A DNA stretch of 64,000 nt from Sphingobium xanthum (GTDB lineage: Bacteria; Pseudomonadota; Alphaproteobacteria; Sphingomonadales; Sphingomonadaceae). The stretch lies in NCBI RefSeq assembly GCF_019737615.1, contig NZ_JAHKKS010000003.1:162001-226000 (forward strand), given 5' to 3'. The first letter of the stretch is position 1. The number at the start of each line of letters is the position of its first letter. Of the stretch, positions 39,303 to 47,906 are shown in pieces. The notes under the pieces were generated by a model. The model worked only from the letters and a program-made list of their open reading frames with translations. It was not told the DNA's origin and searched no databases. A program made the position numbers and the translations under genes.

Positions 39303-40019
39303 ATGGGGTGGATGCAGGACATGAACAAGATCGCGCTCGCCGGTGCGGTCGTGCTGTCGGGCGGACTGATCGTGGGCGGCTATCTGCTGGGCGACGGCCT
39401 GCGCCGCGCCCATGCCGCCGAGCGATCCGTCACGGTGCGCGGCCTCGCCGAGCGCAATGTGACGGCCGACCTCGCGACCTGGACCATCGCCTATTCGGCG
39501 ACCGGCACCGATCTGCCGAGCGTGCGCGCCGAGATCGAGGCCAATACCGAAGCGCTGAAGGGCTATTTCCGCAACCTTGGTTTCCCGGCCGATGCGCTGG
39601 TGGCGACGGGCGCAGGCGTCAACCAGTTCATGAACAACGGCATCCCCAACATCACAATCACGCAGCGCATGCAGCTGCGCACCAGCGACATCCCCCGCGC
39701 CCAGCGCGCCGTCGCGAGCCAGTTCGATCTCGTGCGGCGCGGTGTCACCCTCCAGGAGGGATCGGCGATGAGCTACAGCTTCACCAAGCTCAATGACATC
39801 AAGCCGCCGATGGTCGCGGAAGCCACCAAGGATGCGCGCGCCGCCGCCGAGCAGTTCGCCAAGGATTCGGGCACGGCTGTCGGCGGCATCAAGAGCGCGA
39901 CGCAGGGCTATTTCTCGATCGAGCCGCGCGACGGCGAGCAATCGGGCGGATACGGCGCAGCCGACACGCCCTTCAAGAAAGTGCGCGTGGTGACGACGGT
40001 GGATTTCTATCTGGACTGA
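39303..40019 (+). CDS. SIMPL domain (DUF541) protein, secreted
   Basis: A 238-residue protein with an N-terminal TM anchor or uncleaved signal (residues about 7-30, IALAGAVVLSGGLIVGGYLL) and a SIMPL domain: RSVTVRGLAERNVTADLATW, AEIEANTEALKGYFRNLGFP, and the C-terminal FKKVRVVTTVDFYLD. Family members (BP26/OMP28-type) form periplasmic ring-like oligomers of uncertain role. AGAGGA lies eight bases upstream of ATG 39303; two further in-frame ATGs follow (39312, 39321). Single gene, convergent with MAPEG. Confidence 0.88.
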   Translation: MGWMQDMNKIALAGAVVLSGGLIVGGYLLGDGLRRAHAAERSVTVRGLAERNVTADLATWTIAYSATGTDLPSVRAEIEANTEALKGYFRNLGFPADALVATGAGVNQFMNNGIPNITITQRMQLRTSDIPRAQRAVASQFDLVRRGVTLQEGSAMSYSFTKLNDIKPPMVAEATKDARAAAEQFAKDSGTAVGGIKSATQGYFSIEPRDGEQSGGYGAADTPFKKVRVVTTVDFYLD

Positions 40020-40035
40020 GGCCCAGCGCTGACAG

Positions 40036-40416
40036 TCAGGCGAAGTAATCGGCCAGCAGAAGACCCGTGCCGATCAGTAGGGAAGCGTAAGTCATCAGCA
40101 TGCCTGCCGCGCGCGGCGGCAGCGAACCGCTGAGCACACCGACCGCATGGCTCAGTCGGCCGAGCAGAAGCAGCAATGATGACGCCCAAAGCCAGGTCGC
40201 GCTGATCCCGGCCATTTCGCAAAGCCCGATCACGATGAGGCCAATGGGCACATATTCGATGAAATTGCCTTGCGCCCGGATTCGCAGCAACAGGCTCGCA
40301 TTGCCGCCGTCACCATGGTTCACACCCGCTTTTCCGCGTCCCATACTGACGATCAAGCTGAGGACAATCAGCCCGAGGGTCGCGATGGCGGCAGTCAAAC
40401 TCGTGATCGGCAACAT
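40036..40416 (-). CDS. MAPEG family membrane protein
   Basis: A 126-residue four-helix membrane protein: TM1 ITSLTAAIATLGLIVLSLIV, then GNASLLLRIRAQGNFIEYVP, the MAPEG signature with the conserved R and N-F-x-E-Y-V-P, TM3 LLLLGRLSHAVGV and TM4 MLMTYASLLIGTGLLLADYF. MAPEG proteins are glutathione-dependent transferases or peroxidases. Start 40416 is set by AGGGG about six bases upstream; TTG 40437 is an alternative. It lies 17 bases from the NupC-type carrier gene on the same strand, and a GST is encoded nearby at 44127. Confidence 0.88.
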   Translation of the reverse strand: MLPITSLTAAIATLGLIVLSLIVSMGRGKAGVNHGDGGNASLLLRIRAQGNFIEYVPIGLIVIGLCEMAGISATWLWASSLLLLLGRLSHAVGVLSGSLPPRAAGMLMTYASLLIGTGLLLADYFA

Positions 40417-40433
40417 ATGCTTACCCCTTGTTG

Positions 40434-41762
40434 TCAAAGACTGAGCAGCAACCCCGCCAAGGCCGCGCTCATGAGATTGGCCAAGCTCCCCGCCACCAGC
40501 GCCTTGATTCCGAGCTTGGCGATCATCGGGCGCTGATTGGGCGCGAGATTGCCGGTGACCGCCATCTGGATCGCGATCGACGAGAAATTGGCGAAGCCGC
40601 AGAGCGCGAAGGTGATGATCGCGACGCTGGTCGGCGAGAGGCTGCCCTGCACCGCGCCCAGCTCGATATAGGCGACGAACTCATTGAGCACGACCTTGGT
40701 GCCGAACAGGCCGCCGGCGATCTGCGCTTCGTTCCAGGGAATGTTGAGCAGTAGCATGACCGGCGAGAAGATCTTGCCGAGCAACATCTGGAAACTGAGA
40801 TCGGGATAGCCGAACCAGCCGCCGATTCCTGCCAGCAGACCATTGGCGAGCGCCACGAGCGCGACGAAAGCGAGCACCATGGCGCCGACTGCGACCGCGA
40901 GCTTGACGCCGGTCTGCGCGCCCTGCGCCGCCGCCATGATGATGTTGGCGGGCTTCTCCTCGTCATGGCTGGCTTCCGGCATCGGCTCGCCGGGCGTGCC
41001 TTCGGGCAGCAGCGCCGCCGGTCCCTTGCCGCTGATCCGCGTCTCGGGGAGGTGCAGGTTGGCATCGCCGGGCGTCTCGAGCGGCAGAACGCCCTGCGCC
41101 GGGGTGCGGTCGTCGGGCATGATGATCTTGGCCATGAGGATGCCGCCGGGCGCGGCCATGAAGCTCGCCGCCAGCAGATAGTCGATCTTGATGCCCATCG
41201 AGGCATAGGCTGCGAGGATCGTGCCCGCGACGCCGGCCATGCCGCTGGTCATCACGGTGAAGAGCTGCGCGGGCGTGAGGCCCGCCAGATAGGGCCTGAT
41301 CACCAGCGGGCTTTCGCTCTGGCCGACGAAGATATTGGCGGCCGCGCACAGGCTCTCGACCTTGGAGACGCCGGTCACCTTCTCGATACCGCCGCCGACC
41401 CAGCGCACGATCTGCTGCATGATGCCGAGATAATAGAGGATCGAGACCAGACTCGCGAAGAAGATGATGACCGGCAGCGCGGCGATGGCGAAGCTGGTGC
41501 CGCCGATCTCGGGCCTGGCGAGCGGGCCGAAGATGAAGTCCGTGCCAGCCTGCGCATAGCCCAGCAGATTCGAGACGCCGCGCGACATGGCCGAGATGAC
41601 CGCCTTGCCGGCCGGAACATAGAGCACGAGAATGGCGATGCCCGCCTGCAGCGCGAACGCTGCCCCTACGACACGCAGGCGGATCGCCCGGCGATTGTTC
41701 GAGAGCAGGAATGCGATGGCGAGAATGGCGAAAATGCCGCCGAGGCCGATCAGGATAGGCAT
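40434..41762 (-). CDS. CNT family nucleoside transporter (NupC type)
   Basis: A 442-residue concentrative nucleoside transporter with about ten membrane segments. Family landmarks are [41 protein letters not shown] (the Q-S-E-S-P nucleoside-binding motif) and [20 protein letters not shown]. In the C-terminal half they are [20 protein letters not shown] and [15 protein letters not shown]. It imports nucleosides with H+ or Na+. It is probably first in an operon with MAPEG (17-base gap). No transcription regulator is adjacent. Confidence 0.93.
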   Translation of the reverse strand: MPILIGLGGIFAILAIAFLLSNNRRAIRLRVVGAAFALQAGIAILVLYVPAGKAVISAMSRGVSNLLGYAQAGTDFIFGPLARPEIGGTSFAIAALPVIIFFASLVSILYYLGIMQQIVRWVGGGIEKVTGVSKVESLCAAANIFVGQSESPLVIRPYLAGLTPAQLFTVMTSGMAGVAGTILAAYASMGIKIDYLLAASFMAAPGGILMAKIIMPDDRTPAQGVLPLETPGDANLHLPETRISGKGPAALLPEGTPGEPMPEASHDEEKPANIIMAAAQGAQTGVKLAVAVGAMVLAFVALVALANGLLAGIGGWFGYPDLSFQMLLGKIFSPVMLLLNIPWNEAQIAGGLFGTKVVLNEFVAYIELGAVQGSLSPTSVAIITFALCGFANFSSIAIQMAVTGNLAPNQRPMIAKLGIKALVAGSLANLMSAALAGLLLSL

Positions 41763-41867
41763 GAAGCTGGTAGCGATCCCCTTCGCGCCGCCCGAGCGGC
41801 TGGCGCACGGGGAGTCCTTATACAGCCGAGCGGCGCAGCGGCAATGCGGTGGGGGTGGAGCGTGGGA

Positions 41868-43190
41868 TCAGCTCTTCTTCAGCAGGTCCAGCACGACGGC
41901 GGTCATCGCCGTGGCGCCGGTGACGACGGCGGGCTCTGGCGAGATCCGGAAGAAGGGCGAGTGATGCGAGGGGATGGCCGGGCCGCCGGCCTTCTCGGCA
42001 TCGATCGCGGCCTTTTCCGCGCCGCCGACCGCGAAGAAATAGCCTTTCACGCCGGTGTCCGCCGTCACGAAATAGGCGAAGTCCTCCGAGCCCATCGTGG
42101 TCTGCTCGAACGGCGTGACGTGGTCGGCGCCAAGCGCTGTCGCGAGCGCCGCGTTGAGGCGGCGGGCGAGCGCGGGATCATTGGCGGTGACAGGGGTGCT
42201 TTCCGGGATGGTGACGACCGGCATCTTGTCCTTCGGCATGCCGTTGAGCTCGCCAATGCCTGCCGCGACGCGCTTGACGCCCGCGATCAGCTCGGCGCGT
42301 CGTTCCTCGTTGTTGGCGCGTAAGGTCACCTGCAGCCTGGCTTCCTCGGAAATGATGTTGTGCTTGGCGCCGGCATGGAAGCTGCCGACGGTGATGACGC
42401 CGGGATCGAGCGGCGGGCGCTCGCGGCTGATCAGGCCCTGCAGCGCGATGACGAGCTGCGAGGCCATATAGACCGGGTCCTTGCCCTGATGCGGCGCGGC
42501 GCCATGCGCGCCAATGCCAGGCACCGTGATGTCGATGGCGTCGCCCGACGAATATTGCGTGCCCTCGGCCGCCGAGACAGTGCCGACCAGCCGCGAGGCA
42601 TCGACATGCCAGCCGATCGCATAATCGGGCTTGGGAAAGCGGGTGTAGAGCCCGTCCTTGATCATCGCGATGGCGCCGCCGAGGCGCTCCTCGGCCGGCT
42701 GCGCGATGAAGACGATCGTGCCCGACCAGCGATCCTTGAGCGCGGCCAGCCGCCGCGCGGTGGCGATGAGGCCGGTGATATGCGTGTCGTGGCCGCAGGC
42801 ATGCATGACCGGGGAGTCGACGCCGTCGATGCCGACCTGCCGCGCCTTGCTCATCACGGCGAGACCGGATTTCTCCTCCAGCGGCAGCCCGTCCATGTCG
42901 GCGCGCAGCATCACCGTCGGCCCGGCGCCGTTCTCCAGCACGCCGACCACGCCGGTGCCGCCGACCTTCTCGGTGACGACGATGCCAGGCACGGCCCGCA
43001 GCGCAGCGGCCATCTTGGCCGCCGTCTGATATTCGCGGAAGGAGAGCTCGGGATTGCGGTGGAAATCCTCCCACATCTTGCCGAGGTCCTTCGCATAGTC
43101 CGCGCGGATCGCGGCGGCGTAATCCGGTTCGGCGATGGCGGCGGTGCTCGCGAACAGCAGGGCGACGGCGGCCGGAAAGACGATGCGCAT
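41868..43190 (-). CDS. Secreted M20 family amidohydrolase
   Basis: A 440-residue zinc peptidase-type hydrolase. Signal peptide MRIVFPAAVALLFASTAAIA. Metal and catalytic motifs are in order: MHACGHDTHITGLIATARRL (first His pair), FIAQPAEERLGGA (catalytic/ligand Glu), GWHVDASRLVG and the C-terminal PSHHSPFF. The dimerisation domain starts near VGTVSAAEGTQ and holds GAHGAAPHQGKDPVYMAS. The family (hippurate/IAA-amino-acid hydrolase type) splits acyl-amino acids. Periplasmic location suggests scavenging of N-acylated amino acids. Divergent from the queuosine-precursor transporter. Start 43190 gives a proper signal peptide; the open frame beyond is spurious. Confidence 0.92.
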   Translation of the reverse strand: MRIVFPAAVALLFASTAAIAEPDYAAAIRADYAKDLGKMWEDFHRNPELSFREYQTAAKMAAALRAVPGIVVTEKVGGTGVVGVLENGAGPTVMLRADMDGLPLEEKSGLAVMSKARQVGIDGVDSPVMHACGHDTHITGLIATARRLAALKDRWSGTIVFIAQPAEERLGGAIAMIKDGLYTRFPKPDYAIGWHVDASRLVGTVSAAEGTQYSSGDAIDITVPGIGAHGAAPHQGKDPVYMASQLVIALQGLISRERPPLDPGVITVGSFHAGAKHNIISEEARLQVTLRANNEERRAELIAGVKRVAAGIGELNGMPKDKMPVVTIPESTPVTANDPALARRLNAALATALGADHVTPFEQTTMGSEDFAYFVTADTGVKGYFFAVGGAEKAAIDAEKAGGPAIPSHHSPFFRISPEPAVVTGATAMTAVVLDLLKKS

Positions 43191-43322
43191 GGACAGGTGA
43201 CTCCGCTCAGATATGAGGCGCACTATCGGCAGAGGGCCGCGCAAAGCACAACATATTTCATGCGGGCATCCGCCGCTCGCCCGCCTCTTTCCACGGCCGG
43301 TCAAAGCCGATAGACCAGCTCG

Positions 43323-43979
43323 ATGGCCGAACCTGCTCCCAGCGCATCCGCGCAAACGCCGCTCTCCTGGTCGCTCTTCGTTTTCTCGGTGCTCTACGGC
43401 GGCATGGTCTGCATCGCCGGCGTGCTGGGCGCCAAGCAGGTCGCGCTCGGGCCGCTCGCAGTCGAAGCCGGCATCTTCGCGTTCCTGCTGCTGGTGATCC
43501 TGTCGAGCGCAGTCACGGCGCTGCACGGGCAGCGCATCGGTACCTTGCTGGTGCGCCTCGGCTTCATTCCGCTGATCGTCTCGGCGCTGCTGATCCAGAT
43601 CGTGATCGCGCTGCCGCATGACGAGGGCATGTACCCACCCGCGATCGAGGCCTTCCCGATCATCGTCGGCCAGGGCGCGCGGATGATGCTGGCGGGTCTC
43701 ATTTCCTACGGCATCTCGCAGACGCTGAACGTGACGATCTTCTCGAAGCTCTCGGGCGGTACAGGCAAGCTGGTCTGGCTCTGGGGCATGATCGCCAGCG
43801 TCATATCGCAGATCATCGACACGCTGCTGTTCATCACGATCAGCTTCTATGGCGAGCGGCCGATCATGGACCTGATGGTCGGACAGATGATCACCAAGGT
43901 GGTGCTGTCGGTCATCCTTGTGCCGCCGCTGATCACGGCGTTCGTGGTGCTGGGCAGGAAGCTCGACGCGCGGGGGTAG
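43323..43979 (+). CDS. Queuosine precursor transporter (YhhQ/VUT family)
   Basis: A 218-residue membrane protein with about six hydrophobic segments: FVFSVLYGGMVCIAGVLGAK, GIFAFLLLVILSSAVTALHG, ARMMLAGLISYGISQTLNVT and LWGMIASVISQIIDTLLFIT. The last two hold the family pattern S-Q-x-x-D-T-x-x-F. These proteins import queuine-pathway precursors (preQ0/preQ1) for tRNA queuosine. I see no preQ1 riboswitch in the 130 bases upstream. Single gene; an interspersed palindrome follows it and probably ends its transcript. Confidence 0.9.
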   Translation: MAEPAPSASAQTPLSWSLFVFSVLYGGMVCIAGVLGAKQVALGPLAVEAGIFAFLLLVILSSAVTALHGQRIGTLLVRLGFIPLIVSALLIQIVIALPHDEGMYPPAIEAFPIIVGQGARMMLAGLISYGISQTLNVTIFSKLSGGTGKLVWLWGMIASVISQIIDTLLFITISFYGERPIMDLMVGQMITKVVLSVILVPPLITAFVVLGRKLDARG

Positions 43980-44000
43980 GTTCGACCTTCCGCCTTTTCT

Positions 44001-44104
44001 GTTCCCCGGCGAAGGCCGGGGTCCAGTCCTCTACAATAGACGCACGCGCCAGCGTGCCTTCGGCGCTTCGCGCCGAGTCTGGCCCCCGGCCTCCGCCGGG
44101 GAAC
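44001..44104. repeat. Two-armed palindromic interspersed repeat (copy 2)
   Basis: Arms at 44001-44026 and 44079-44104 are inverted copies with two mismatches. The left arm is a hairpin CCCCGGC-GAAG-GCCGGGG followed by TCCAG. The 52-base middle has a further inner stem around GGCGCTTCGCGCC. It sits between convergent queuosine-transporter and GST genes. Same architecture as 21361-21437 and 50192-50292. Confidence 0.85.
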
Positions 44105-44126
44105 AGCTAGAAGGATAGTGGCTGTC

Positions 44127-44789
44127 TCAGAAGGTCTTGCCGGTCCGGTTCTTGACGCTCGGTAGCTCATCGACCCGCGCGTGCCAGTCGGCCAGCGCTT
44201 CCAGTTCCGGCGCGACCTCAAGACCCGCACCCGTGGCGAAGGCGATGGCAGCGAACAGCGAGATATCCGCCAGCGAGAAGCTGTCCCCGGCAAGATAGGG
44301 CCGTTCCCGTAACACGCCGTCGAAATAGGGCAGGTTCGCCACCGCCAGCGCCCCGCGCCGAGCGCCCCAGGCCTGTTTCTCCGCCGCGTCCCACTCCGGC
44401 ATGCGCCAGGGCCGCAGCTTCTCGCCGAGACCCTTGGTCCCGTAATGGAAATAATCGTCGATCGGATCGAGCAGCATGATCTCGACGCGCCGCTGCATCA
44501 TCTGGATCAGCGCTCGCTCGCGCGGGGTCCGGCCGGTAAGGGTCGGGTTGCCGTCGAGCGTATCGAGATATTCGGTGATCGCTGGCGATTCCGAAAGCGC
44601 CAGCCCGTCATCCAGCACCAGCACCGGCGTCTTGCCGATCGGGTTCAGCGTCAGGAACCAATCCTCCTTCTGCTGCGCATTGACGAGATCGATGGGGATG
44701 AGCTCGACTTTGTCGTCCAGCCCCTTCTCTGCAAGCACAATACGGATGCGGGCGGCATTGGGTGTTCCCTGACGGTCATACAGTTTCAC
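44127..44789 (-). CDS. Glutathione S-transferase
   Basis: A 220-residue GST. The thioredoxin-like N-terminal domain has MKLYDRQGTPNAARIRIVLA, LNPIGKTPVLVLDDGLALSE and the glutathione-binding ESPAITEYLD. The helical C-terminal domain has RPYLAGDSFSLADISLFAAI (N-capping box motif). Catalytic Tyr/Ser-Cys is not obvious; Y4 or S67 are candidates. It conjugates glutathione to electrophiles. The gene diverges from a TetR regulator and two near-identical operator palindromes (44800-44817, 44856-44873) lie between them, so it is almost certainly repressed by that TetR and induced by its ligand. Confidence 0.93.
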   Translation of the reverse strand: MKLYDRQGTPNAARIRIVLAEKGLDDKVELIPIDLVNAQQKEDWFLTLNPIGKTPVLVLDDGLALSESPAITEYLDTLDGNPTLTGRTPRERALIQMMQRRVEIMLLDPIDDYFHYGTKGLGEKLRPWRMPEWDAAEKQAWGARRGALAVANLPYFDGVLRERPYLAGDSFSLADISLFAAIAFATGAGLEVAPELEALADWHARVDELPSVKNRTGKTF

Positions 44790-44799
44790 GACTCACTCC

Positions 44800-44817
44800 C
44801 TATCTACTGGTAGATAG
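44800..44817. promoter_or_regulatory. TetR operator 1
   Basis: CTATCTACTGGTAGATAG is a palindrome with perfect 8-base arms (CTATCTAC / GTAGATAG) and a two-base centre. It lies 10 bases upstream of the GST ATG. A second copy (44856-44873) agrees at 14 of 18 positions. Binding by the divergent TetR regulator is inferred from position. Confidence 0.75.
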
Positions 44818-44855
44818 ATATGCAAAAGAGCGTTGCACGCCGACCCTGTCAATGC

Positions 44856-44873
44856 CTATCTATCGATAGACAG
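44856..44873. promoter_or_regulatory. TetR operator 2
   Basis: CTATCTATCGATAGACAG is the second copy, 56 bases start to start from operator 1. It lies just before the TetR gene start at 44884, where it could give autoregulation. The shared consensus is CTATCTAYYGRTAGAYAG. Confidence 0.75.
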
Positions 44874-44883
44874 GCAGGTGAGC

Positions 44884-45447
44884 ATGAGCGACACACGCGA
44901 AACGATCATGACGGTGGCGCGCGGGATGGCGCAGGCGCATGGCTATGGCGGCCTCAGCTTCCGCGAGTTGGCCAGCGCGATCGGGATCAAGAGCGCCAGC
45001 ATCCATTATCATTTCCCGACAAAGGGCGATCTCGGCGCCGCGCTGGCGCGGCGTTACACGGAGGATGCACGCGCCAGGCTCGACGCGATCGAGCAGGAAA
45101 CCGGCGACCTCGGGATCCGTTTGCGGCGCTATGCCGGCATTTTCCGCGTCGCGCTGGCCAACGGCAATCGCATGTGCCTGTGCGGCTTCATGGCCGCCGA
45201 ACATGACGATCTGCCCGACGCCGTGAAGGCGCAGGTACAGGCCTTTGCGGACGTGAATATCGACTGGCTCTCGCGCATTCTTGCCGAGGCCGAGCTCGGC
45301 GCGACGCCGCGTGCGAAGGCGCGCCGCGCCCGCGCCATCTTCGCCGCGATCAGCGGGGCACAGCTCATCGCTCGCAGTCGCGACGACATCGCCCTCTATG
45401 ACGAGATCATCGCGAGCTATTGCAGCACGGGGCTGATCCCCGCCTGA
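44884..45447 (+). CDS. TetR/AcrR family transcriptional regulator
   Basis: A 187-residue repressor. The N-terminal HTH has [40 protein letters not shown] and [15 protein letters not shown], the full TetR signature. The C-terminal ligand domain is helical with the TetR_C-like pattern [20 protein letters not shown] and [16 protein letters not shown]. Start ATG 44884 follows GCAGGTG. It diverges from the GST gene across a region with two palindromic operators. The effector is probably an electrophile or the GST substrate. argB follows 32 bases later in the same direction but is probably independent. Confidence 0.92.
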   Translation: MSDTRETIMTVARGMAQAHGYGGLSFRELASAIGIKSASIHYHFPTKGDLGAALARRYTEDARARLDAIEQETGDLGIRLRRYAGIFRVALANGNRMCLCGFMAAEHDDLPDAVKAQVQAFADVNIDWLSRILAEAELGATPRAKARRARAIFAAISGAQLIARSRDDIALYDEIIASYCSTGLIPA

Positions 45448-45479
45448 CCGCTTTCTTGCAGGCAACCCAAGAAGCGCCT

Positions 45480-46397
45480 ATGCGCCCGCGCATGACCGAT
45501 CGCTACGCGCCCGACCCTGCCCTGCTCGCCAAGGCCGAGACCCTCACCGAAGCCCTGCCCTATATGCAGCGCTATGCGGGCGAGACGTTTGTGGTGAAAT
45601 ATGGCGGCCATGCCATGGGCGATCCGGAAGCGGCGCGCGACTTCGCCGAGGATGTCGTCCTCATGAAGATGGTCGGCATCAATGTCGTGGTCGTCCATGG
45701 CGGCGGCCCGCAGATCGGCGCGATGCTCAAGAAGCTCGGCGTCGAGAGCAAGTTCGTGAACGGCCTGCGCGTCACCGATGCCGAGACGGCCGAGATCGCC
45801 GAGATGGTCCTCGCCGGATCGATCAACAAGCAGATCGTCGGCTGGATCGCCGGCGCGGGCGGCCGCGCGGTTGGCATTTCCGGCAAGGATGCGGGCCTCG
45901 TCCTCTGCGAAAAGGTCGGCGACAAGCGGGAGCCCGATCCCAACAGCGGGATCGAGCGCAATGTCGATCTCGGCTTCGTGGGCGATCCGGTGAAGGTCGA
46001 CCGGCGCATTCTCGACAGTCTCTCGAGCGACGGCATCATCCCGGTCGTCGCCCCGGTCGGCATCGGCGCCGATGGACATACCTACAATGTCAACGCCGAC
46101 ACCATGGCCGGCGCCATCGCGGCCGAGCTCAAGGCACGGCGCTTCTTCCTGCTGACCGACGTCCCCGGCGTGCTCAGCAAGGACAAGGAGCTGCTGTCCG
46201 ATCTCGATCCTGAAAGGATCGGCGGCCTCGTTGCGGACGGCACTATTTCCGGCGGCATGATCCCCAAGGTCGAGACCTGCGTGAAGGCGGTCGAGGGCGG
46301 TGTCGATGCGGCGGTCATCCTGGACGGCCGCGTGCCGCATGTGATGCTGCTCGAAATCTTCACCCATGAAGGCGCGGGCACTCTCGTTCATATGTGA
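45480..46397 (+). CDS. argB: Acetylglutamate kinase
   Basis: A 305-residue amino-acid kinase-fold enzyme that phosphorylates N-acetyl-L-glutamate, the second step of arginine synthesis. Landmarks: [20 protein letters not shown] (Lys and Gly-rich), [20 protein letters not shown] (substrate loop), [31 protein letters not shown] and [20 protein letters not shown] at the C-terminus. An N-terminal extension of about 45 residues ([20 protein letters not shown]) matches the arginine-sensitive type that forms hexamers. Start 45480 or 45492 (MTDRYAP); both have weak ribosome binding sites. Placed after a TetR gene; arginine genes are otherwise absent here. Confidence 0.96.
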   Translation: MRPRMTDRYAPDPALLAKAETLTEALPYMQRYAGETFVVKYGGHAMGDPEAARDFAEDVVLMKMVGINVVVVHGGGPQIGAMLKKLGVESKFVNGLRVTDAETAEIAEMVLAGSINKQIVGWIAGAGGRAVGISGKDAGLVLCEKVGDKREPDPNSGIERNVDLGFVGDPVKVDRRILDSLSSDGIIPVVAPVGIGADGHTYNVNADTMAGAIAAELKARRFFLLTDVPGVLSKDKELLSDLDPERIGGLVADGTISGGMIPKVETCVKAVEGGVDAAVILDGRVPHVMLLEIFTHEGAGTLVHM

Positions 46398-46400
46398 GGC

Positions 46401-46763
46401 TCACGCCGCGTCGATGATCAGCGGCTTGAGCCGTTCGATCGCGGCGATCAGCTCGGTCACCTTGAGCGGCTTGCTCAGGACCAGCGCGGTCGGATCCAGT
46501 CGTCTGGCTTCCTGCGGATCGCCTGTGACATAGACGACCGGAATGGTGCCGACCGTCGATCGGATCGTCTGCACTGCGGCATGTCCCAGCCCGTCGCCCA
46601 GATGAAGGTCCGAAATGATAAGATTGGGGCGATAACGCTCGGCCTGCGCGATGGCCGCCTGCTCGGAACAGACGATCATCGTACTCACCGCTCCGAGATC
46701 CTCGATCAGAGCCTGGACGCTCATCGCGAGCAATGTGTCGTCTTCGATGATCAGAACATGCAT
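46401..46763 (-). CDS. Single-domain response regulator (receiver)
   Basis: A 120-residue stand-alone receiver domain: acidic pair in MHVLIIEDDTLLAMSVQALI, phospho-acceptor Asp in LIISDLHLGDG, Thr in VVYVTGDPQEA and Lys in LSKPLKVTELIAAI. No output domain follows. It likely works through a phosphorelay or by binding a partner. The FATGUY motif of the general-stress receiver SdrG is absent. Start 46763 is preferred over 46850 because a stress-type promoter motif (46806-46830) lies inside the longer frame. Convergent with argB. No histidine kinase is near. Confidence 0.88.
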   Translation of the reverse strand: MHVLIIEDDTLLAMSVQALIEDLGAVSTMIVCSEQAAIAQAERYRPNLIISDLHLGDGLGHAAVQTIRSTVGTIPVVYVTGDPQEARRLDPTALVLSKPLKVTELIAAIERLKPLIIDAA

Positions 46764-46805
46764 GGGCGCGGCGCGCTTGGATGGCTTCTTCGTGGCGGGC
46801 GATGG

Positions 46806-46830
46806 AACGCTGCGAGGCCGGGATGTTTCC
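46806..46830 (-). promoter_or_regulatory. Possible EcfG-type promoter for the receiver gene
   Basis: On the minus strand GGAAA (46826-46830) is followed after 16 bases by CGTT (46806-46809), one mismatch from GGAAC-N16/17-CGTT. A start near 46799 would give a leader of about 36 bases to the ATG at 46763. Supports stress-linked expression of the response regulator. Confidence 0.45.
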
Positions 46831-46998
46831 CGATCGTGCTTTGGCCGCAAGGCGTCCCAAGTCGTCTATCGCGGCGTGCAAGGGGAGAGCCTGTCTCAAA
46901 TTGGTGCAGCGCAAGCCGTCGCGACGCGATGCGCCGGGGAACTTGATACAAAGGTCCGAGTTTGGCCCAATATGTCTCGCATCCTGATGCTGAGGCTT

Positions 46999-47029
46999 GG
47001 GGGCGATCTTGTGGGAGAAGATCGCCCCC
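46999..47029. other. Long perfect hairpin in intergenic region
   Basis: GGGGGCGATCTT and AAGATCGCCCCC pair over 12 bases with a 7-base loop. No T-run follows on either strand (ATTCTCG on the right; AAGCCTC on the left), so it is not a canonical terminator of a neighbouring gene. It might be the 3' part of a small RNA or a protein-binding site. Confidence 0.4.
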
Positions 47030-47282
47030 ATTCTCGATCTGACCCGACGGCGGAAGCGTGTCTGTCAACATGCGGCAAACCAATGCATGGTTCCGGAAAC
47101 GGTTCCGATGCGACCGGGCGCCCAAATCTGTGCTCATGCCGTTGCAACGGCAGCTGTGGGGTGGCAGCGGCGGCAATATCGTCGCAACCGGTCGTTCCGA
47201 ATTCGCCCAACCACCCTAAGCGCTTGCGAGAGGTGTATTAGCTGGGCTAGACTCTCCGGGATTTCTTTCCACAGGACATTTC

Positions 47283-47579
47283 ATGGCCCTTGCCCTTCTC
47301 CAGACGCTGGCGATCCTGCTTAACGTGGCATGGTGGATCATCATCGTGCAGGCGATCCTGAGCTGGCTCATCGCCTTCAACGTCATCAATACGAGCAACG
47401 ACATCGTGCGCAGCATCTGGGTCGCGCTCGATCGGCTGACCGAGCCGCTTTACCGGCCGATCCGCCGCATCATGCCGGATCTTGGCGCGCTCGATCTCTC
47501 GCCGATGGTCGTACTCATCATCATCATCATCCTGCAAGGCCCCGGCCTCACCGCATTGTCCTCGCTGCTGCTGACCTGA
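47283..47579 (+). CDS. YggT family membrane protein
   Basis: A 98-residue protein with two hydrophobic segments, LALLQTLAILLNVAWWIIIV near the N-terminus and LDLSPMVVLIIIIILQGPGL at the C-terminus. The family linker VWVALDRLTEPLYRPIRRIM-type motif is present as DRLTEPLYRPIRR. YggT proteins are linked to cell-division or membrane-assembly functions and typically sit next to DUF167 and pyrroline-5-carboxylate reductase or folD genes, as here. It heads a tightly spaced operon: three bases to the DUF167 gene. Confidence 0.92.
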   Translation: MALALLQTLAILLNVAWWIIIVQAILSWLIAFNVINTSNDIVRSIWVALDRLTEPLYRPIRRIMPDLGALDLSPMVVLIIIIILQGPGLTALSSLLLT

Positions 47580-47582
47580 GCC

Positions 47583-47906
47583 GTGCCGGTCCGCCGCGAC
47601 GGAGCCGACCTTCTCGTTGCCATCCGCCTGACGCCGAAATCCGCGCGTGAGCGGATCGGTGGCACCTTCACTGATTCGGCCGGCCAGCGCTGGCTGCAGG
47701 CGAGCGTCGCCACGCCGCCCGAGAAGGGCAAGGCCAATGCAGCGCTGATCGCGCTGCTTGCCGCCCGGCTCGGGTTCCCGCGCGCGTCGATTTTGCTGGA
47801 GACAGGCGATACCAACCGGCTAAAGCGCCTGCGAATTTCCGGCGGCGGCGACGCGGCCGAGGCGCTATTGAAGACGATCGCAAAACAGGAACGGAACGAG
47901 AGATGA
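47583..47906 (+). CDS. DUF167 (YggU) family protein
   Basis: A 107-residue alpha/beta protein with the family core [38 protein letters not shown] and [19 protein letters not shown]. Start is GTG at 47583. The stop overlaps the folD start (ATGA). YggU-type proteins are widespread; function unknown. The YggT-DUF167 pairing is the usual genome context. Confidence 0.9.
   Translation: MPVRRDGADLLVAIRLTPKSARERIGGTFTDSAGQRWLQASVATPPEKGKANAALIALLAARLGFPRASILLETGDTNRLKRLRISGGGDAAEALLKTIAKQERNER

Larger units (their letters stand above)
46764..47282. other. Intergenic region with strong hairpin, no gene seen
   Basis: About 520 bases lie between the divergent receiver and yggT genes. An open frame of about 190 codons crosses it but has no ribosome binding site, no domain and Cys/Arg/Ser-rich composition, so I reject it. 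A perfect 12-base stem (46999-47010 with 47018-47029) around a 7-base loop lies in the middle, and GGTTCCG is directly repeated near 47092-47110. The region could hold a small RNA. Confidence 0.5.

Noticed and set aside
43191..43322. PreQ1 riboswitch upstream of the queuosine-precursor transporter
   Set aside because: No pseudoknot-type C-rich loop and A-rich tail is recognisable in the 130-base leader.
46651..47241. Long plus-strand open frame across the intergenic region
   Set aside because: No ribosome binding site, no domain, Ser/Cys/Arg-rich composition and overlap with the antisense receiver gene.
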